Assembly (NCBI RefSeq): GCF_051262515.1
Contig: NZ_JBIMER010000008.1
Location: 81,529-145,528, forward strand
Source: Arthrobacter_N sp051262515
Lineage (GTDB): Bacteria; Actinomycetota; Actinomycetes; Actinomycetales; Micrococcaceae
Direction of reading: 5' to 3'
Length of the DNA: 64,000 nucleotides
Shown here: positions 43,214-51,693 of the stretch, one piece after another
Position numbering within the stretch: the stretch's first letter is position 1
Layout: each line of letters starts with the position of its first letter
The notes under the pieces: generated by a model
Databases searched by the model: none
Seen by the model: only the letters and a program-made list of their open reading frames with translations
Told to the model about the DNA's origin: nothing
Program-made: the position numbers and the translations under genes

Positions 43214-43742
43214 GTGTTGTCCTTTCGGTGCGTGGTGACGAGAGGAGTTACCTAACCACGATTCTGGTCGCTTAGGAGCCATTCCCCGATCCGGTTTGGA
43301 CTGCCTGCCAGCGCTGACCCATTCGTTCTTAGAGTCTGCACGCGGCCGAGCCAGAATCCAAGCTCAGGGGAGGCCGCACCGTGGCGACACGTCCTCCCAG
43401 CTCGCCGACGCCTGCAATGGCCCGGGCTGAGCCAATCGGGCGGACGCACGGGAGTTTCCTGGGACTGTCAGGCTGTTTATGTCGAATCATCAGCCGTTGA
43501 CTGTCAGGATGAACTCTAAAACCTTGCGCGACGGGTGTCCAGAATCGAGAAAACTGATCCTAACCTGACGCGATTTGAAGGCGTCCCTGACGTCAGGCTG
43601 GGGCGTACTCCATCCTGACGCCCACCCGTTGGGGCTATGCCGATAGGTGACGGGCGCCGAGGAGTAGGTTCGTGGTGCGCCGACCAATTCTCCCGTCATT
43701 CCAGAGTCCTCGCATTCCCGTATGGCCCGCCCGTAAAACTGC
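43214..43742. other. Gene-poor stretch with CTGTCAGG/CCTGACG repeats
   Basis: I see no convincing gene. GACTGTCAGG occurs at 43463-43472 and 43499-43508 (36 bases apart), and CCTGACG-type complements follow between about 43565 and 43622. These could be recombination or transposon-end remnants next to the resolvase fragment. Confidence 0.4.
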
Positions 43743-43875
43743 CACCTCATCGACCTGGCCGCAGGAGTACGTCGCGATGAGCTCCATATTGATCTGATCT
43801 CACCGGGCGTCCGGCCCCCGACCTCGCGGCCCCAGTTCGACCAGGCACTCGACGCGCTGGTCGATGGCCGGGCCG
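43743..43875 (+). pseudogene. Serine resolvase fragment
   Basis: The stretch encodes HLIDLAAGVRRDELHIDLIS and then RPQFDQALDALVDG. It aligns with residues about 19-60 of the intact resolvase at 30552 (VDLLAAGVRRDDLYVDHGIS, RPAFDSALEALQEG). The catalytic Ser and the rest are missing. It is a third resolvase relative in the accessory region and a trace of repeated insertions. Confidence 0.75.
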
Positions 43876-43903
43876 CCGTAACGGCAACTTGGGTCTAAAC
43901 GGG

Positions 43904-44428
43904 CTAATCAGACGGCAAATAGACGTATGCCCAAAGGTCCTCCGAGACCTTAAAAAGCCGTGCGCCGATTTCATCAAGCTCGTCTAGTCCAAGCAAACTG
44001 GACTCCCAGACCGGACTCCGCCCATCCGGCGCGGGTCCGTTTTTCCGTCGGCGAGAGAAGACCGTTTTGCCTCCGAACATGAGTTCTCCCACGCTCGCAT
44101 GCAGGATCCGATTACGTTGCACTAGGGCTGCCCTTGCTTCCGTGAGCATTGCCAGGACTTCGACCCTGTCCTTGTCGATGGTTGTCGTTGAGTCAGTGAC
44201 CAATTTCCTTACAAGTTCGATTACCGCTGACGCACTCATGTTTGCAGTCACGGCGTATCCAATTTCGTAGTCGTCGGTGTTGATTAACCGGGCACACAGG
44301 TGCACAAGGTTCTGTTCCACGCTCGCGGCCCAGATAGCGATGCGGCCTACAGCGGCTTCTCCCTCGGAGGTCGTGCCGACGTACGCGCGGTGCCCCTGCA
44401 TTTCCGTCATTGCTGGGTCTGTACTCAT
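43904..44428 (-). CDS. Hypothetical protein, 174 residues
   Basis: The protein is mostly helical and hydrophilic, with VGRIAIWAASVEQNLVHLCA near the N-terminus and MLTEARAALVQRNRILHASV in the middle. A conserved-looking segment RNRILHAS recalls small cytosolic proteins that bind nucleic acids or act in phage islands, but no family can be named. It lies 30 bases downstream of the TIGR02391-type gene on the same strand, so both may be one unit. G+C is lower than that of the metabolic genes. Confidence 0.6.
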   Translation of the reverse strand: MSTDPAMTEMQGHRAYVGTTSEGEAAVGRIAIWAASVEQNLVHLCARLINTDDYEIGYAVTANMSASAVIELVRKLVTDSTTTIDKDRVEVLAMLTEARAALVQRNRILHASVGELMFGGKTVFSRRRKNGPAPDGRSPVWESSLLGLDELDEIGARLFKVSEDLWAYVYLPSD

Positions 44429-44458
44429 TGCTCGGGCGCACCTTCCTCGGTTGCCTTC

Positions 44459-45295
44459 TTAAGCCGTAGCAGATTCGGGTTGGGCTGTATCAAGACGCTT
44501 GTGAATGTAGGAGAACAGAGACATGGCGTCGAGGAAGTCGTTCAGGTCCTCTTCTCGATGGATCCGGTTGGAATGCGCTCGGGGGTTGCGATAGTGGCCG
44601 TGAACGCCGACTAGGAGACTACGGAACCCTTCGTGCTCGATTTGGTCAGATTCGGTGAGGTAGTCGTTGATGAACAGTCGTGGGGCGGTTCGGTTTTTGC
44701 CGTCTCGGTGTCCGAACGCTGCGTTGTACAGGGCCCAGCCATCACCGATCAAGCCCGTCATTTCGCGGACCCTGTTGGGAATGCTCTTTGCGGCTTCGCT
44801 GATCGCGTGGAACAGGGACTTGTTCACGAGTTCTTCTGAGCAGTAGGTGAAGAGCAAGTCGTGGACGGCCCGGTGTCGTAGTTCCGTGTGAAGGCGCCCG
44901 GCCAGTTTTGCACCTTCGCTTAGTGTGGTCGCCTTAGCCAAGGCGCGGGCTATCCGTCCTTTTTCGTTGACCACGAGCTTGTGGAAGATCATCACCTCGT
45001 TCAGCTGCTGCCGAAGATCCTCAAACCGTTGCCGGTCTTTAACGTAGCGTTCCGGGGCCATGGCGCGGGTGATAAACCGGATAAAGATCCTGCCGTCGAG
45101 GCGCTGCGCTCCATACAGTGCGTCGAAGAGGCCTGTCCGCTTGTTGACGTTGCGATCCCGGGCCTCTGTCCCAATGCTGCCGAGCAGCTTGTCGATCTCA
45201 GCGCCAGAGAGTCCTGGCTCCTGGGTTTGCCCGAGAACATCGCAGACCGCTTGGACCAGGCCGTAGGAGTATCCTTCTGTCGGTTCCGAGCTCAA
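44459..45295 (-). CDS. TIGR02391-family protein
   Basis: The 278-residue protein ends with LLVGVHGHYRNPRAHSNRIH, the strongly conserved RNPRAH motif of TIGR02391 (Ymh-like) proteins, preceded by HRAVHDLLFTYCSEELVNKS and GWALYNAAFGHRDGK. The family is common on plasmids, in prophages and next to restriction systems; its role is unknown. The likely start is a TTG at 45295, only one base past the resolvase stop at 45297, so the two genes seem co-transcribed. Ribosome-site support for TTG is weak. Confidence 0.8.
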   Translation of the reverse strand: MSSEPTEGYSYGLVQAVCDVLGQTQEPGLSGAEIDKLLGSIGTEARDRNVNKRTGLFDALYGAQRLDGRIFIRFITRAMAPERYVKDRQRFEDLRQQLNEVMIFHKLVVNEKGRIARALAKATTLSEGAKLAGRLHTELRHRAVHDLLFTYCSEELVNKSLFHAISEAAKSIPNRVREMTGLIGDGWALYNAAFGHRDGKNRTAPRLFINDYLTESDQIEHEGFRSLLVGVHGHYRNPRAHSNRIHREEDLNDFLDAMSLFSYIHKRLDTAQPESATA

Positions 45296-45296
45296 T

Positions 45297-45905
45297 TCAG
45301 GCCACCCGCGATCCGGACGTGGTACTACCGGCGACCGCGGCGCTCTGGGCCAGGAGGCCGAGATAGCGGTACACCGTGGCCCGGCTGATGCCCAGCAGCT
45401 TCGCGATCTCCGGCGGCGTCAACCCGGCCTCCCGGTATTGGCCGGCCTGCCGCACCTTCTCGCTTTCGGGCGTGACGCCGGGCCGTCCGCCCCTGCGGCC
45501 TCGTTCGGCCGCCGCCGCAAGTCCGGCGCGGGTGCGTTCGGCGAGCTGGTCGCGCTCGAGCTGCGCGAACGCGGACATGATCGTCAGCATCGCCTTGCCC
45601 ATCGGGCCGGTGGTTGCGATCCCCTCCGTGAGGGACCGGAAGTGGACGCCCCGGGATTCGAGCGAGTCCACGAGTTCGAGCAGGTGACGAGTGCTCCGTC
45701 CGAGCCGGTCGAGCTTCCACACCACCAGCTCGTCCCCAGTCCTGGCGTTCTCCAGCAGCTTGTCCAGCTGCGGTCGTCTTGCTTGGGTGCCGCTGACCCC
45801 GTGGTCCGTGTAGACCTTCAGGCACCCGGCGCCGTCGAGCGCCCGCGTCTGCAGGTCCGCGTTCTGTTCTAACGTGCTCACGCGTGCGTACCCCAAACTT
45901 GCCAC
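45297..45905 (-). CDS. Serine recombinase (resolvase/invertase, Tn3 type)
   Basis: The enzyme has catalytic Ser10 in GYARVSTLEQNADLQ, the core LVVWKLDRLGRSTRHLLELV and the E-helix LERDQLAERTRAGLAAAAER, and ends with the helix-turn-helix TPPEIAKLLGISRATVYRYL. It is a complete small resolvase of about 200 residues, similar in plan to that at 30552 but not a copy. The GTG at 45905 is preferred by homology; the frame is open to 45932. Several GTCTCA half-sites lie just upstream, consistent with res binding. Confidence 0.92.
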   Translation of the reverse strand: MASLGYARVSTLEQNADLQTRALDGAGCLKVYTDHGVSGTQARRPQLDKLLENARTGDELVVWKLDRLGRSTRHLLELVDSLESRGVHFRSLTEGIATTGPMGKAMLTIMSAFAQLERDQLAERTRAGLAAAAERGRRGGRPGVTPESEKVRQAGQYREAGLTPPEIAKLLGISRATVYRYLGLLAQSAAVAGSTTSGSRVA

Positions 45906-45912
45906 TGTGCCC

Positions 45913-46095
45913 CGTCTCAATAACTCGATCAATTCCGTCTAGTTGAGACGTTAGCGAATGAGACAGTGTATTGAGACGCGACGCGCTGATCCGATCGGCA
46001 GCGGATGGCGGAGATGGCGCGGATCCGGGTTTCGCCGGGCGGCTCCTCCATATGCACCGCTACGATGTCTCATCAAACGAACGTTTTCTGAGACC
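45913..46095. repeat. res-like array of GTCTCA half-sites
   Basis: CGTCTCAA (45913-45920) and TTGAGACG (45943-45950) form one inverted pair, TGAGACA (45959-45965) and TTGAGACG (45971-45978) give two more half-sites, and TGTCTCA (46066-46072) with TGAGACC (46089-46095) forms a further pair. The latter spans about 28-30 bases, the size of a resolvase subsite. The array lies upstream of the resolvase, where res sites normally lie. Confidence 0.55.
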
Positions 46096-46464
46096 AAGAA
46101 AAGTCCGCGAACAGGAAGTGACAGGGCTTCCTCTCTACTTGTGAGGTACCGCAACAGAAACTAAGCCAGAAACGAGACACTTCAGCTCCCCCGGATACTC
46201 AGGAGACCGTCCCTGAAGCGCGGTAGATGCTGGGCCGCCACTGCCGCCATCACTACCGGCATCCCCTTGCCCGCGTGGGCCATCAAAAGTAACCGTGCTC
46301 CTCGGCGATGTACTCCAGCGCCGGTCTGGTTGGCCTCGTGACACTTGGTGTCGGCCGTTGCTTGGTGACGTTCAAAGTTGGCCCGCCCTCACCTCGAGTG
46401 TTATCCTCACCACACTCCGGCCGCTTTGCCCCTAAGCGGCCTGCCGTCTGCAAAGGGAGTACCA
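46096..46464. other. Gene-free stretch between the res-like array and the AraC regulator
   Basis: No gene or clear structure is visible in these 369 bases. The AraC-type start is preceded by AAAGGGAGTACCA at about 46452-46464. The promoter of the AraC gene should be here, but I cannot assign it. Confidence 0.4.
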
Positions 46465-47361
46465 GTGACGACGATGTCCACGGTCAGCAATGAGATGGTT
46501 AACGACTTCTCGACGAGCCATCTTCCGTGGCGACTGAACGTCCGGCGCGACGCCGTGTTGGAGCATAAGACCGTGCTGCTCGGAGGACCATGGGCCGTGG
46601 ATTGCCGGTTGGGCGGAATGACCGGCCGCCGCGATTCCAGGGAGATCGAACGCACTGACGGCGAGTACGTCGCCGTCCTCCTGGTGCGGCAAGGTCGCGA
46701 GACGTTCACGCAGAGCGGCCGGGCAGCCGAGATCGCTCCCGGCTACGCGGCCCTCTGGGACGGGGTCCGGCCCAGCGAGTGCTTCAGCAACGGGACGCTC
46801 GTTAAGACCACCTTGTTCCTGCCCCGCGACCTCTGCCGCGACGCAGTGCCCCAGCTGGAGACGCTGGTCGCCCGCCCCTTGCCACCATCCCCGAGCCTCC
46901 GGCTCCTCTTCGACTGGCTGCGGACCTTGAAGACGATGAAAGGACTGGACGGCGACGCAGCTGCCACCGCGGGACGCGTCGCCATCGACCTGCTGTCCTC
47001 GGCCATCGGCGCCTCGCCCGGCCTGACATTGGATACACGGGCCATCCGGTTGATGGAGGTCAAGGCCTTTATCGACGCGAATCTCGGCGACGCCCAGCTC
47101 ACCGTGGACGACATAGCCCGCGCCAACGCGGTGTCCACCAGGTATTTGCACATGTTGTTCCAAGGCAGCGGGGAAACCTGCCGCCAATACCTGATGTGCC
47201 GGCGTCGCGAAACGGCCAACCGGCTCCTTCAGTCGAGCGGTCCGCTGTCCATCACGGAGATCGCACACCGGACCGGCTTCGACAACCCCTCGTCCTTCAG
47301 CCGCGCCTACCGCGCGGCCTACGGTCGATCGCCGCGGGAGGCCCGAGGCGCGCGCAGCTGA
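46465..47361 (+). CDS. AraC-family transcriptional regulator
   Basis: The 298-residue protein has a cupin-like ligand domain in the N-terminal part (EYVAVLLVRQGRETFTQSGR, IAPGYAALWDGVRPSE) and the AraC double helix-turn-helix at the C-terminus (TVDDIARANAVSTRYLHMLF, ITEIAHRTGFDNPSSFSRAY, GRSPREAR). The GTG at 46465 follows AAAGGGAG. It is read in the same direction as the TMADH-type flavoprotein gene 127 bases downstream, which it probably controls. Confidence 0.92.
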   Translation: MTTMSTVSNEMVNDFSTSHLPWRLNVRRDAVLEHKTVLLGGPWAVDCRLGGMTGRRDSREIERTDGEYVAVLLVRQGRETFTQSGRAAEIAPGYAALWDGVRPSECFSNGTLVKTTLFLPRDLCRDAVPQLETLVARPLPPSPSLRLLFDWLRTLKTMKGLDGDAAATAGRVAIDLLSSAIGASPGLTLDTRAIRLMEVKAFIDANLGDAQLTVDDIARANAVSTRYLHMLFQGSGETCRQYLMCRRRETANRLLQSSGPLSITEIAHRTGFDNPSSFSRAYRAAYGRSPREARGARS

Positions 47362-47488
47362 ATGTGAGCCGCGCAACACTCTGCGCGCGGGGCACACTGT
47401 TGTGCGCACCGCGACAAGTTCCGCGCCCGGATTCCTTCGATACTTGCTAGCAACCGAGGAAACGTCTCCCCGTATCGAAGGAGCCCCC

Positions 47489-49375
47489 ATGTTGCCCACG
47501 ACCATCACCACCAGCGGCCCCGTCAAGCACGGCGCCCTGTTCCAGCCCGGGCGGATCGGGCGGATGGCGCTCAAGAACCGCTTCGTGCAGTCGCCGATCT
47601 TCACCCAATACGCCGGGACGTCCGGGGAGGTGACCGACCGGCTCATCGAGTATTTCCGGGAGCGGGCACGCGGCGGGGCCGCCCTGCTCATCACGGAGAA
47701 CACGTCCGTCGACTGGGAGGTCGGCCGCACGGTGGGCCACCCGATCCGGATCGACCACGACCGGTTCCGGTCCGGCCTGGCTGACCTGGTGGAGGCCGTG
47801 CACAACGAAGGCTCGAAAATCGCCGTCCAGTTGCACCACACGGGCCGGCAGAACTCGCAGGGAAACACCGAGGGCAACGTGCCGCCGATCGCTCCGACGG
47901 CGGACATCACCAGCGCCTTCGGAACGGCGCCGCGCGCCATCGAGCTCCACGAGATCCCGGGCCTGATCGAGAAGTACGCCCACGGAGCCCGCCGTGCGAA
48001 GGAGGTGGGTTTCGACGCGGTCGAGCTCCATGGGGCGCACGGGTACCTCCTCCAGCAGTTCCTCTCCCCCAAGACCAACAAGCGCACCGACGAGTACGGC
48101 GGCTCGCTGGAGAACCGTGCCCGCTTCGCGCTCGAGGTCGTGCGCGCTGTCCGCGAGCAGGTCGGACCCGACTACCCGGTGATCTACCGGTACAGCGTCG
48201 AGGAACCCTACGAGGGCGGACTGTCCATGGAGGACGGCCTCGCGTTCGCCGGGATGCTGGAGGAATACGTCGACGCCCTCGACGTCTCGGCGGGCAACTA
48301 CGACACCGCGGCCACGCTGCTGCCGATGGTCCCTCCGGGCAACCTCCTGCACTACGCCAAGGCCGTCAAAAAGCGCGTGTCCGTCCCCGTCATCGGCGTC
48401 GGACGCCTCGTCTGGCTCTTGGACGAGCTGAACGCCGACGTCGCCGCCGGGGAACTGGACTTCGTCGCCATGGGACGCGCGGCGCTGGCCGACCCGACCA
48501 TCGTTGACAAGACCCGCCGCGGCGAGACCGCGCACATCCGCCGGTGCCTCGCGGTCAACGAGTGCATCTCCCGGTGGATGTTCAACGGGCAGCGCACCCA
48601 GTGCGTCATCAACCCCGCCCTGTCGCAGGAGAAGCGGGCAGCGGAGGCCCGCCGCCCGGCGCCAGTCGCCAAGCGGGTCCTCGTCGTCGGCGCCGGTCCC
48701 TCCGGATGCGAGGCGGCCATCCTGGCCGCCGATCGCGGCCACGCCGTGACGCTGGTGGACCGCGCGGAGGAGATCGGCGGCCAACTCCGGGCATGGGCCG
48801 CGGCCGAGGTCCTGAACACGGAAATCTCCACGCTGATCGCGTTCTACAGCGCCGAACTGCAACGCACCGGTGTGGAACTGCGCCTCGGAGACGAGGTTGG
48901 CGAGGCCGACCTCGCCGGATACGACGCCGTGCTGCTGGCCACCGGAACCACGGCCGACCAGGCGCCCGAGGGGTCCATCGACGCAGTGGAGATGCTGTCC
49001 ACGCGCCGGGCGCCCGACGCAGAGCGGATCACCGTCCACGGCGACACCGAGATCGCCCTGTTCGCCTCGCTCTGGCTCGCCGAACAGGGCCGTGACGTGA
49101 CGTTGAGTTCCCCGGGAAGCGACGTCGGCGTGGACACGAACGACATGCAACGCACCTACCTGAGCGAACTGCTCGCGGCCAGGAACGTCGCCATCCTCAC
49201 CGACCAGCCGGCCCCCTCGGGTCCGGGGGTGGTCTGGGCACAGGACCGCGTGTCCAGCGACGTCATGTCCGGGGCCGTGGACGACCACCGCGTGCGCACC
49301 ATCGGCACCCGGGCGCGGGGCGGCCGGATGTACGAGGCAACCCAGTCCGGCTTCTGGTCCGCGGCCCAGGTATAG
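47489..49375 (+). CDS. NADH:flavin oxidoreductase, TMADH-type (old-yellow-enzyme fold with C-terminal NAD/FAD domains)
   Basis: The 628-residue protein has an FMN TIM barrel (about 1-370; FDAVELHGAHGYLLQQFLSP with the active-site His, GGSLENRARFALEVV) and a second Rossmann part beginning RVLVVGAGPSGCEAAILAAD. This is the plan of trimethylamine dehydrogenase and 2,4-dienoyl-CoA reductase. The 4Fe-4S segment reads CLAVNECISRWMFNGQ and then QRTQCVINP; the family pattern is C-x2-C-x2-C plus one later Cys, so the second cysteine is Val here. GAAGGAG precedes ATG at 47489. It is followed by a VOC gene 10 bases downstream. Confidence 0.88.
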   Translation: MLPTTITTSGPVKHGALFQPGRIGRMALKNRFVQSPIFTQYAGTSGEVTDRLIEYFRERARGGAALLITENTSVDWEVGRTVGHPIRIDHDRFRSGLADLVEAVHNEGSKIAVQLHHTGRQNSQGNTEGNVPPIAPTADITSAFGTAPRAIELHEIPGLIEKYAHGARRAKEVGFDAVELHGAHGYLLQQFLSPKTNKRTDEYGGSLENRARFALEVVRAVREQVGPDYPVIYRYSVEEPYEGGLSMEDGLAFAGMLEEYVDALDVSAGNYDTAATLLPMVPPGNLLHYAKAVKKRVSVPVIGVGRLVWLLDELNADVAAGELDFVAMGRAALADPTIVDKTRRGETAHIRRCLAVNECISRWMFNGQRTQCVINPALSQEKRAAEARRPAPVAKRVLVVGAGPSGCEAAILAADRGHAVTLVDRAEEIGGQLRAWAAAEVLNTEISTLIAFYSAELQRTGVELRLGDEVGEADLAGYDAVLLATGTTADQAPEGSIDAVEMLSTRRAPDAERITVHGDTEIALFASLWLAEQGRDVTLSSPGSDVGVDTNDMQRTYLSELLAARNVAILTDQPAPSGPGVVWAQDRVSSDVMSGAVDDHRVRTIGTRARGGRMYEATQSGFWSAAQV

Positions 49376-49385
49376 AGGAGATCAC

Positions 49386-49922
49386 ATGAGCATCCGAGCC
49401 ATTGAGCACATCGGCATCACCGTACCGGACCTCGAGCAGGCCACCCGCTTCTTCGCCGACGCCTTCGGGGCCGAGAAGATCTACGACATGCTGGACGAGC
49501 CGCTGGCCGGTCCCGCAGTCGAAGCCGGACTGGGCATTCCCGCCGGCGCAAGGATCGAGGCGATCCGCATGCTTCGCCTGGGAGAGGGGCCGAACCTCGA
49601 ACTCTTCACCTACTCCGGCACCGACCAGAGAGAACCCGTCGTCCCCAGCGACTACGGTCTGCAGCACTTCTGCGTCTATGTCGACGACATCGACGCGGCC
49701 GCCGAGCGGCTGCAGGCCGCCGGCGGGCGGCTGCTGGGTCCGCCCGCCGACCTCCCGGGCGGCGATGCCGGACAGGGCAACCGGTACCTCTATGCGCGCA
49801 CCCCGTGGGGCAGCACCGTGGAACTCGTGACCTACCCTTCCGCGCAGGCCTACGAGGCCCGCACACCGCTGAGGCGGTGGCGGCCCCGCGCAGACGCCGA
49901 CGCCACACGGCAGGAAGGGTAG
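49386..49922 (+). CDS. VOC-family protein
   Basis: The 178-residue protein shows IRAIEHIGITVPDLEQATRF at the start and GLQHFCVYVDDIDAAAERLQ with GNRYLYARTPWGSTVELVTY later, giving the His and Glu of the VOC metal site. Members act as isomerases, dioxygenases or lyases. GAGGAG lies 7 bases before the ATG. It is co-transcribed with the TMADH-type flavoprotein, so it likely acts in the same unknown catabolic step. Confidence 0.88.
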   Translation: MSIRAIEHIGITVPDLEQATRFFADAFGAEKIYDMLDEPLAGPAVEAGLGIPAGARIEAIRMLRLGEGPNLELFTYSGTDQREPVVPSDYGLQHFCVYVDDIDAAAERLQAAGGRLLGPPADLPGGDAGQGNRYLYARTPWGSTVELVTYPSAQAYEARTPLRRWRPRADADATRQEG

Positions 49923-50066
49923 CGGACAGTCGATCCTGGTCCACGGCGGCATGGTCTCCAATTGATATGTAGTTTGCTTCCTGTCAAGGGGGCATGGGTG
50001 GGCGCCGCTGGACGAAGGTGTGGTCGAAGCGCCCACTCCCGAGCAGGACGGACACGAAAACGGGCG

Positions 50067-50303
50067 GTCCCAGGCAAACCAGCCTGGGACGACATCGACA
50101 ACGCCATGGTGCTCGGCCACAAGCACCCCACCGGACCGCTGCGGACCACCGACATCGTGGGCCTGGACATGCGCCTGGGCATCGCCGAGTACCTGCACTC
50201 CACCCTCGGGGACCGCTTCGCCCCGCCCCGGATCCTCCGCGGCAAGGTCGCCCGCGGCGAACTCGGCCGCAAGACCGGCCAGGGCTTCTTCGACTGGAGC
50301 TAA
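50067..50303 (+). pseudogene. 3-hydroxyacyl-CoA dehydrogenase, C-terminal remnant
   Basis: The frame encodes WDDIDNAMVLGHKHPTGPLR, TDIVGLDMRLGIAEYLHSTL and LRGKVARGELGRKTGQGFFD followed by WS and a stop. This is the C-terminal helical domain of 3-hydroxybutyryl-CoA-type dehydrogenases. The NAD domain is absent, so it is a leftover of a deleted fatty-acid/butyrate gene at the edge of the flavoprotein group and the following foreign segment. Confidence 0.8.
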
Positions 50304-50466
50304 AGGACAACTCTCCGCCCTCCGGGGTGGCGATAACCGCATATATGACCACTGCCCTCTCGGACCTCTGGAGGTGTGCACTAGCTTTGGTCAAAAACGC
50401 GGCGGGCCGACCAAGCCAGACCATCTGGCACGCCGGCGCTCCGATCTCACCGCTGACATCCCTGAG

Positions 50467-51303
50467 CTACGAAAAGCCGTGGAACATGAAAGGCCATATC
50501 TCGCCGCTGGCTGTGGTGAGTTCGTACATCGGGCGACGGCGGATTCGGGTCTTGGTCGGCATCATGATCGCCCGGCCGTCGCAGAGGCGCCGGACTTCCC
50601 GCAGCGCCTCGGTGGCGAACCCAGCGAGCTCCTCGTCGACGTCCATGATGAAGTCCATGTAGACGAAGTCTTGCCGGTAGAACAGCTCGAAGACGTCACC
50701 TCGGGACAGCATGCGGAAGTGATCGCCGACGGCGGAGGTCGTCTCCAACAAGACCTCAGGGTGAACGATGGTGACCTCATAGGGCAGGTCGCCGAGCTCG
50801 GCCACGGCCGCCGCACGGAACGTGTCGGCGACGAACTGGTGGTACCGCTCGGCATCCTTCATCCCTTGCCCTCGTTTCCTGGCGCGGCGGAGCCAACCTG
50901 GCATAGGAATCAGCCCGATTGGGGCCTCCCAGCCGCTCGAGTCAACCACCGTGCCGTCATCGAGTTCGACGTCAAGGTGCTTGCGTCCGGGAGCACTGTA
51001 TTGCTTCCACCTGCCGGCGCACACGGCCTGTGCAATCCGTTCGATCATCACGAGGGAGTCATCGTTCCAGTCCAACTCCCACCGATTGGCGCCGTCCCCG
51101 AAGCTCAGCAGCAGTTCGTTCCCGTCGATGCAGAGCAGGAAAAGCTGTGGTTCGCTCCCCTTTGCAGGCTGGAACTCGGCCCCAGCAAATACCGGCGCGT
51201 CGGCCGCGGTGGACCGATGAGTCTCCACGACATTTGCCTCGCCGTCGAGACTGGAGCGGAGGCCCTCAAGGAGGGATTCCCACCTGACGGCGACCTCATC
51301 CAA
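50467..51303 (-). CDS. Hypothetical protein, 278 residues
   Basis: The protein is mixed alpha/beta and acidic, with LFLLCIDGNELLLSFGDGAN near the N-terminus, a basic PGWLRRARKRGQGMKDAERY in the middle and YMDFIMDVDEELAGFATEAL in the C-terminal part. No domain is recognised. The stop at 50467 and start at 51303 both fit a lone gene. Lower G+C than the neighbours on the left and phage/plasmid-type neighbours on the right suggest acquisition by transfer. Confidence 0.6.
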   Translation of the reverse strand: MDEVAVRWESLLEGLRSSLDGEANVVETHRSTAADAPVFAGAEFQPAKGSEPQLFLLCIDGNELLLSFGDGANRWELDWNDDSLVMIERIAQAVCAGRWKQYSAPGRKHLDVELDDGTVVDSSGWEAPIGLIPMPGWLRRARKRGQGMKDAERYHQFVADTFRAAAVAELGDLPYEVTIVHPEVLLETTSAVGDHFRMLSRGDVFELFYRQDFVYMDFIMDVDEELAGFATEALREVRRLCDGRAIMMPTKTRIRRRPMYELTTASGEIWPFMFHGFS

Positions 51304-51693
51304 TGCACACTCCAGAGCGCCGCTTCTCGACCGTCGTGCTGTTCATGAGGTCACGCTACCTTGGCCCAGAATTCTTGCAGTACCAGAGGCAAGCCCCGCC
51401 AGCTTCATCCGCCAGACGTACCAGTAGTTGTGATCGTACGCAGTCACCGAGACGCCTTTCCGGCATTAGTTCTGGAACGCGGATCATAGGCGCGTCGCGT
51501 CTTGCCGCCACCCCGCGCAGGGCGTCCTACAACCAAGGAACTGGAACACCCGTATCGGCATTAGGGATGGGGAATTGCATTCGGTTTCTGGAAACTGCGG
51601 CGACATGCCGTCGGTGTCACCGGTTCAGAACACTCGCGTCATTGCGGAAGGAATCTACGCGGATTCACTGTGGTTGTGGGTCGTCTGCGAGCA
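51304..51693. other. Gene-free stretch of 390 bases
   Basis: Between two minus-strand genes I see only short overlapping frames without ribosome sites or family motifs. It must contain the promoter of the hypothetical gene at 51303; no clear box or hairpin is recognised. Confidence 0.4.

Noticed and set aside
43490..43750. An 86-codon minus-strand frame ending VLEFILTVNG
   Set aside because: It overlaps the CTGTCAGG repeat patch and the resolvase fragment, and no family was recognised.
47447..49288. A 613-codon minus-strand frame opposite the TMADH-type gene
   Set aside because: Shadow frame; the plus-strand protein has all family motifs and a ribosome site.
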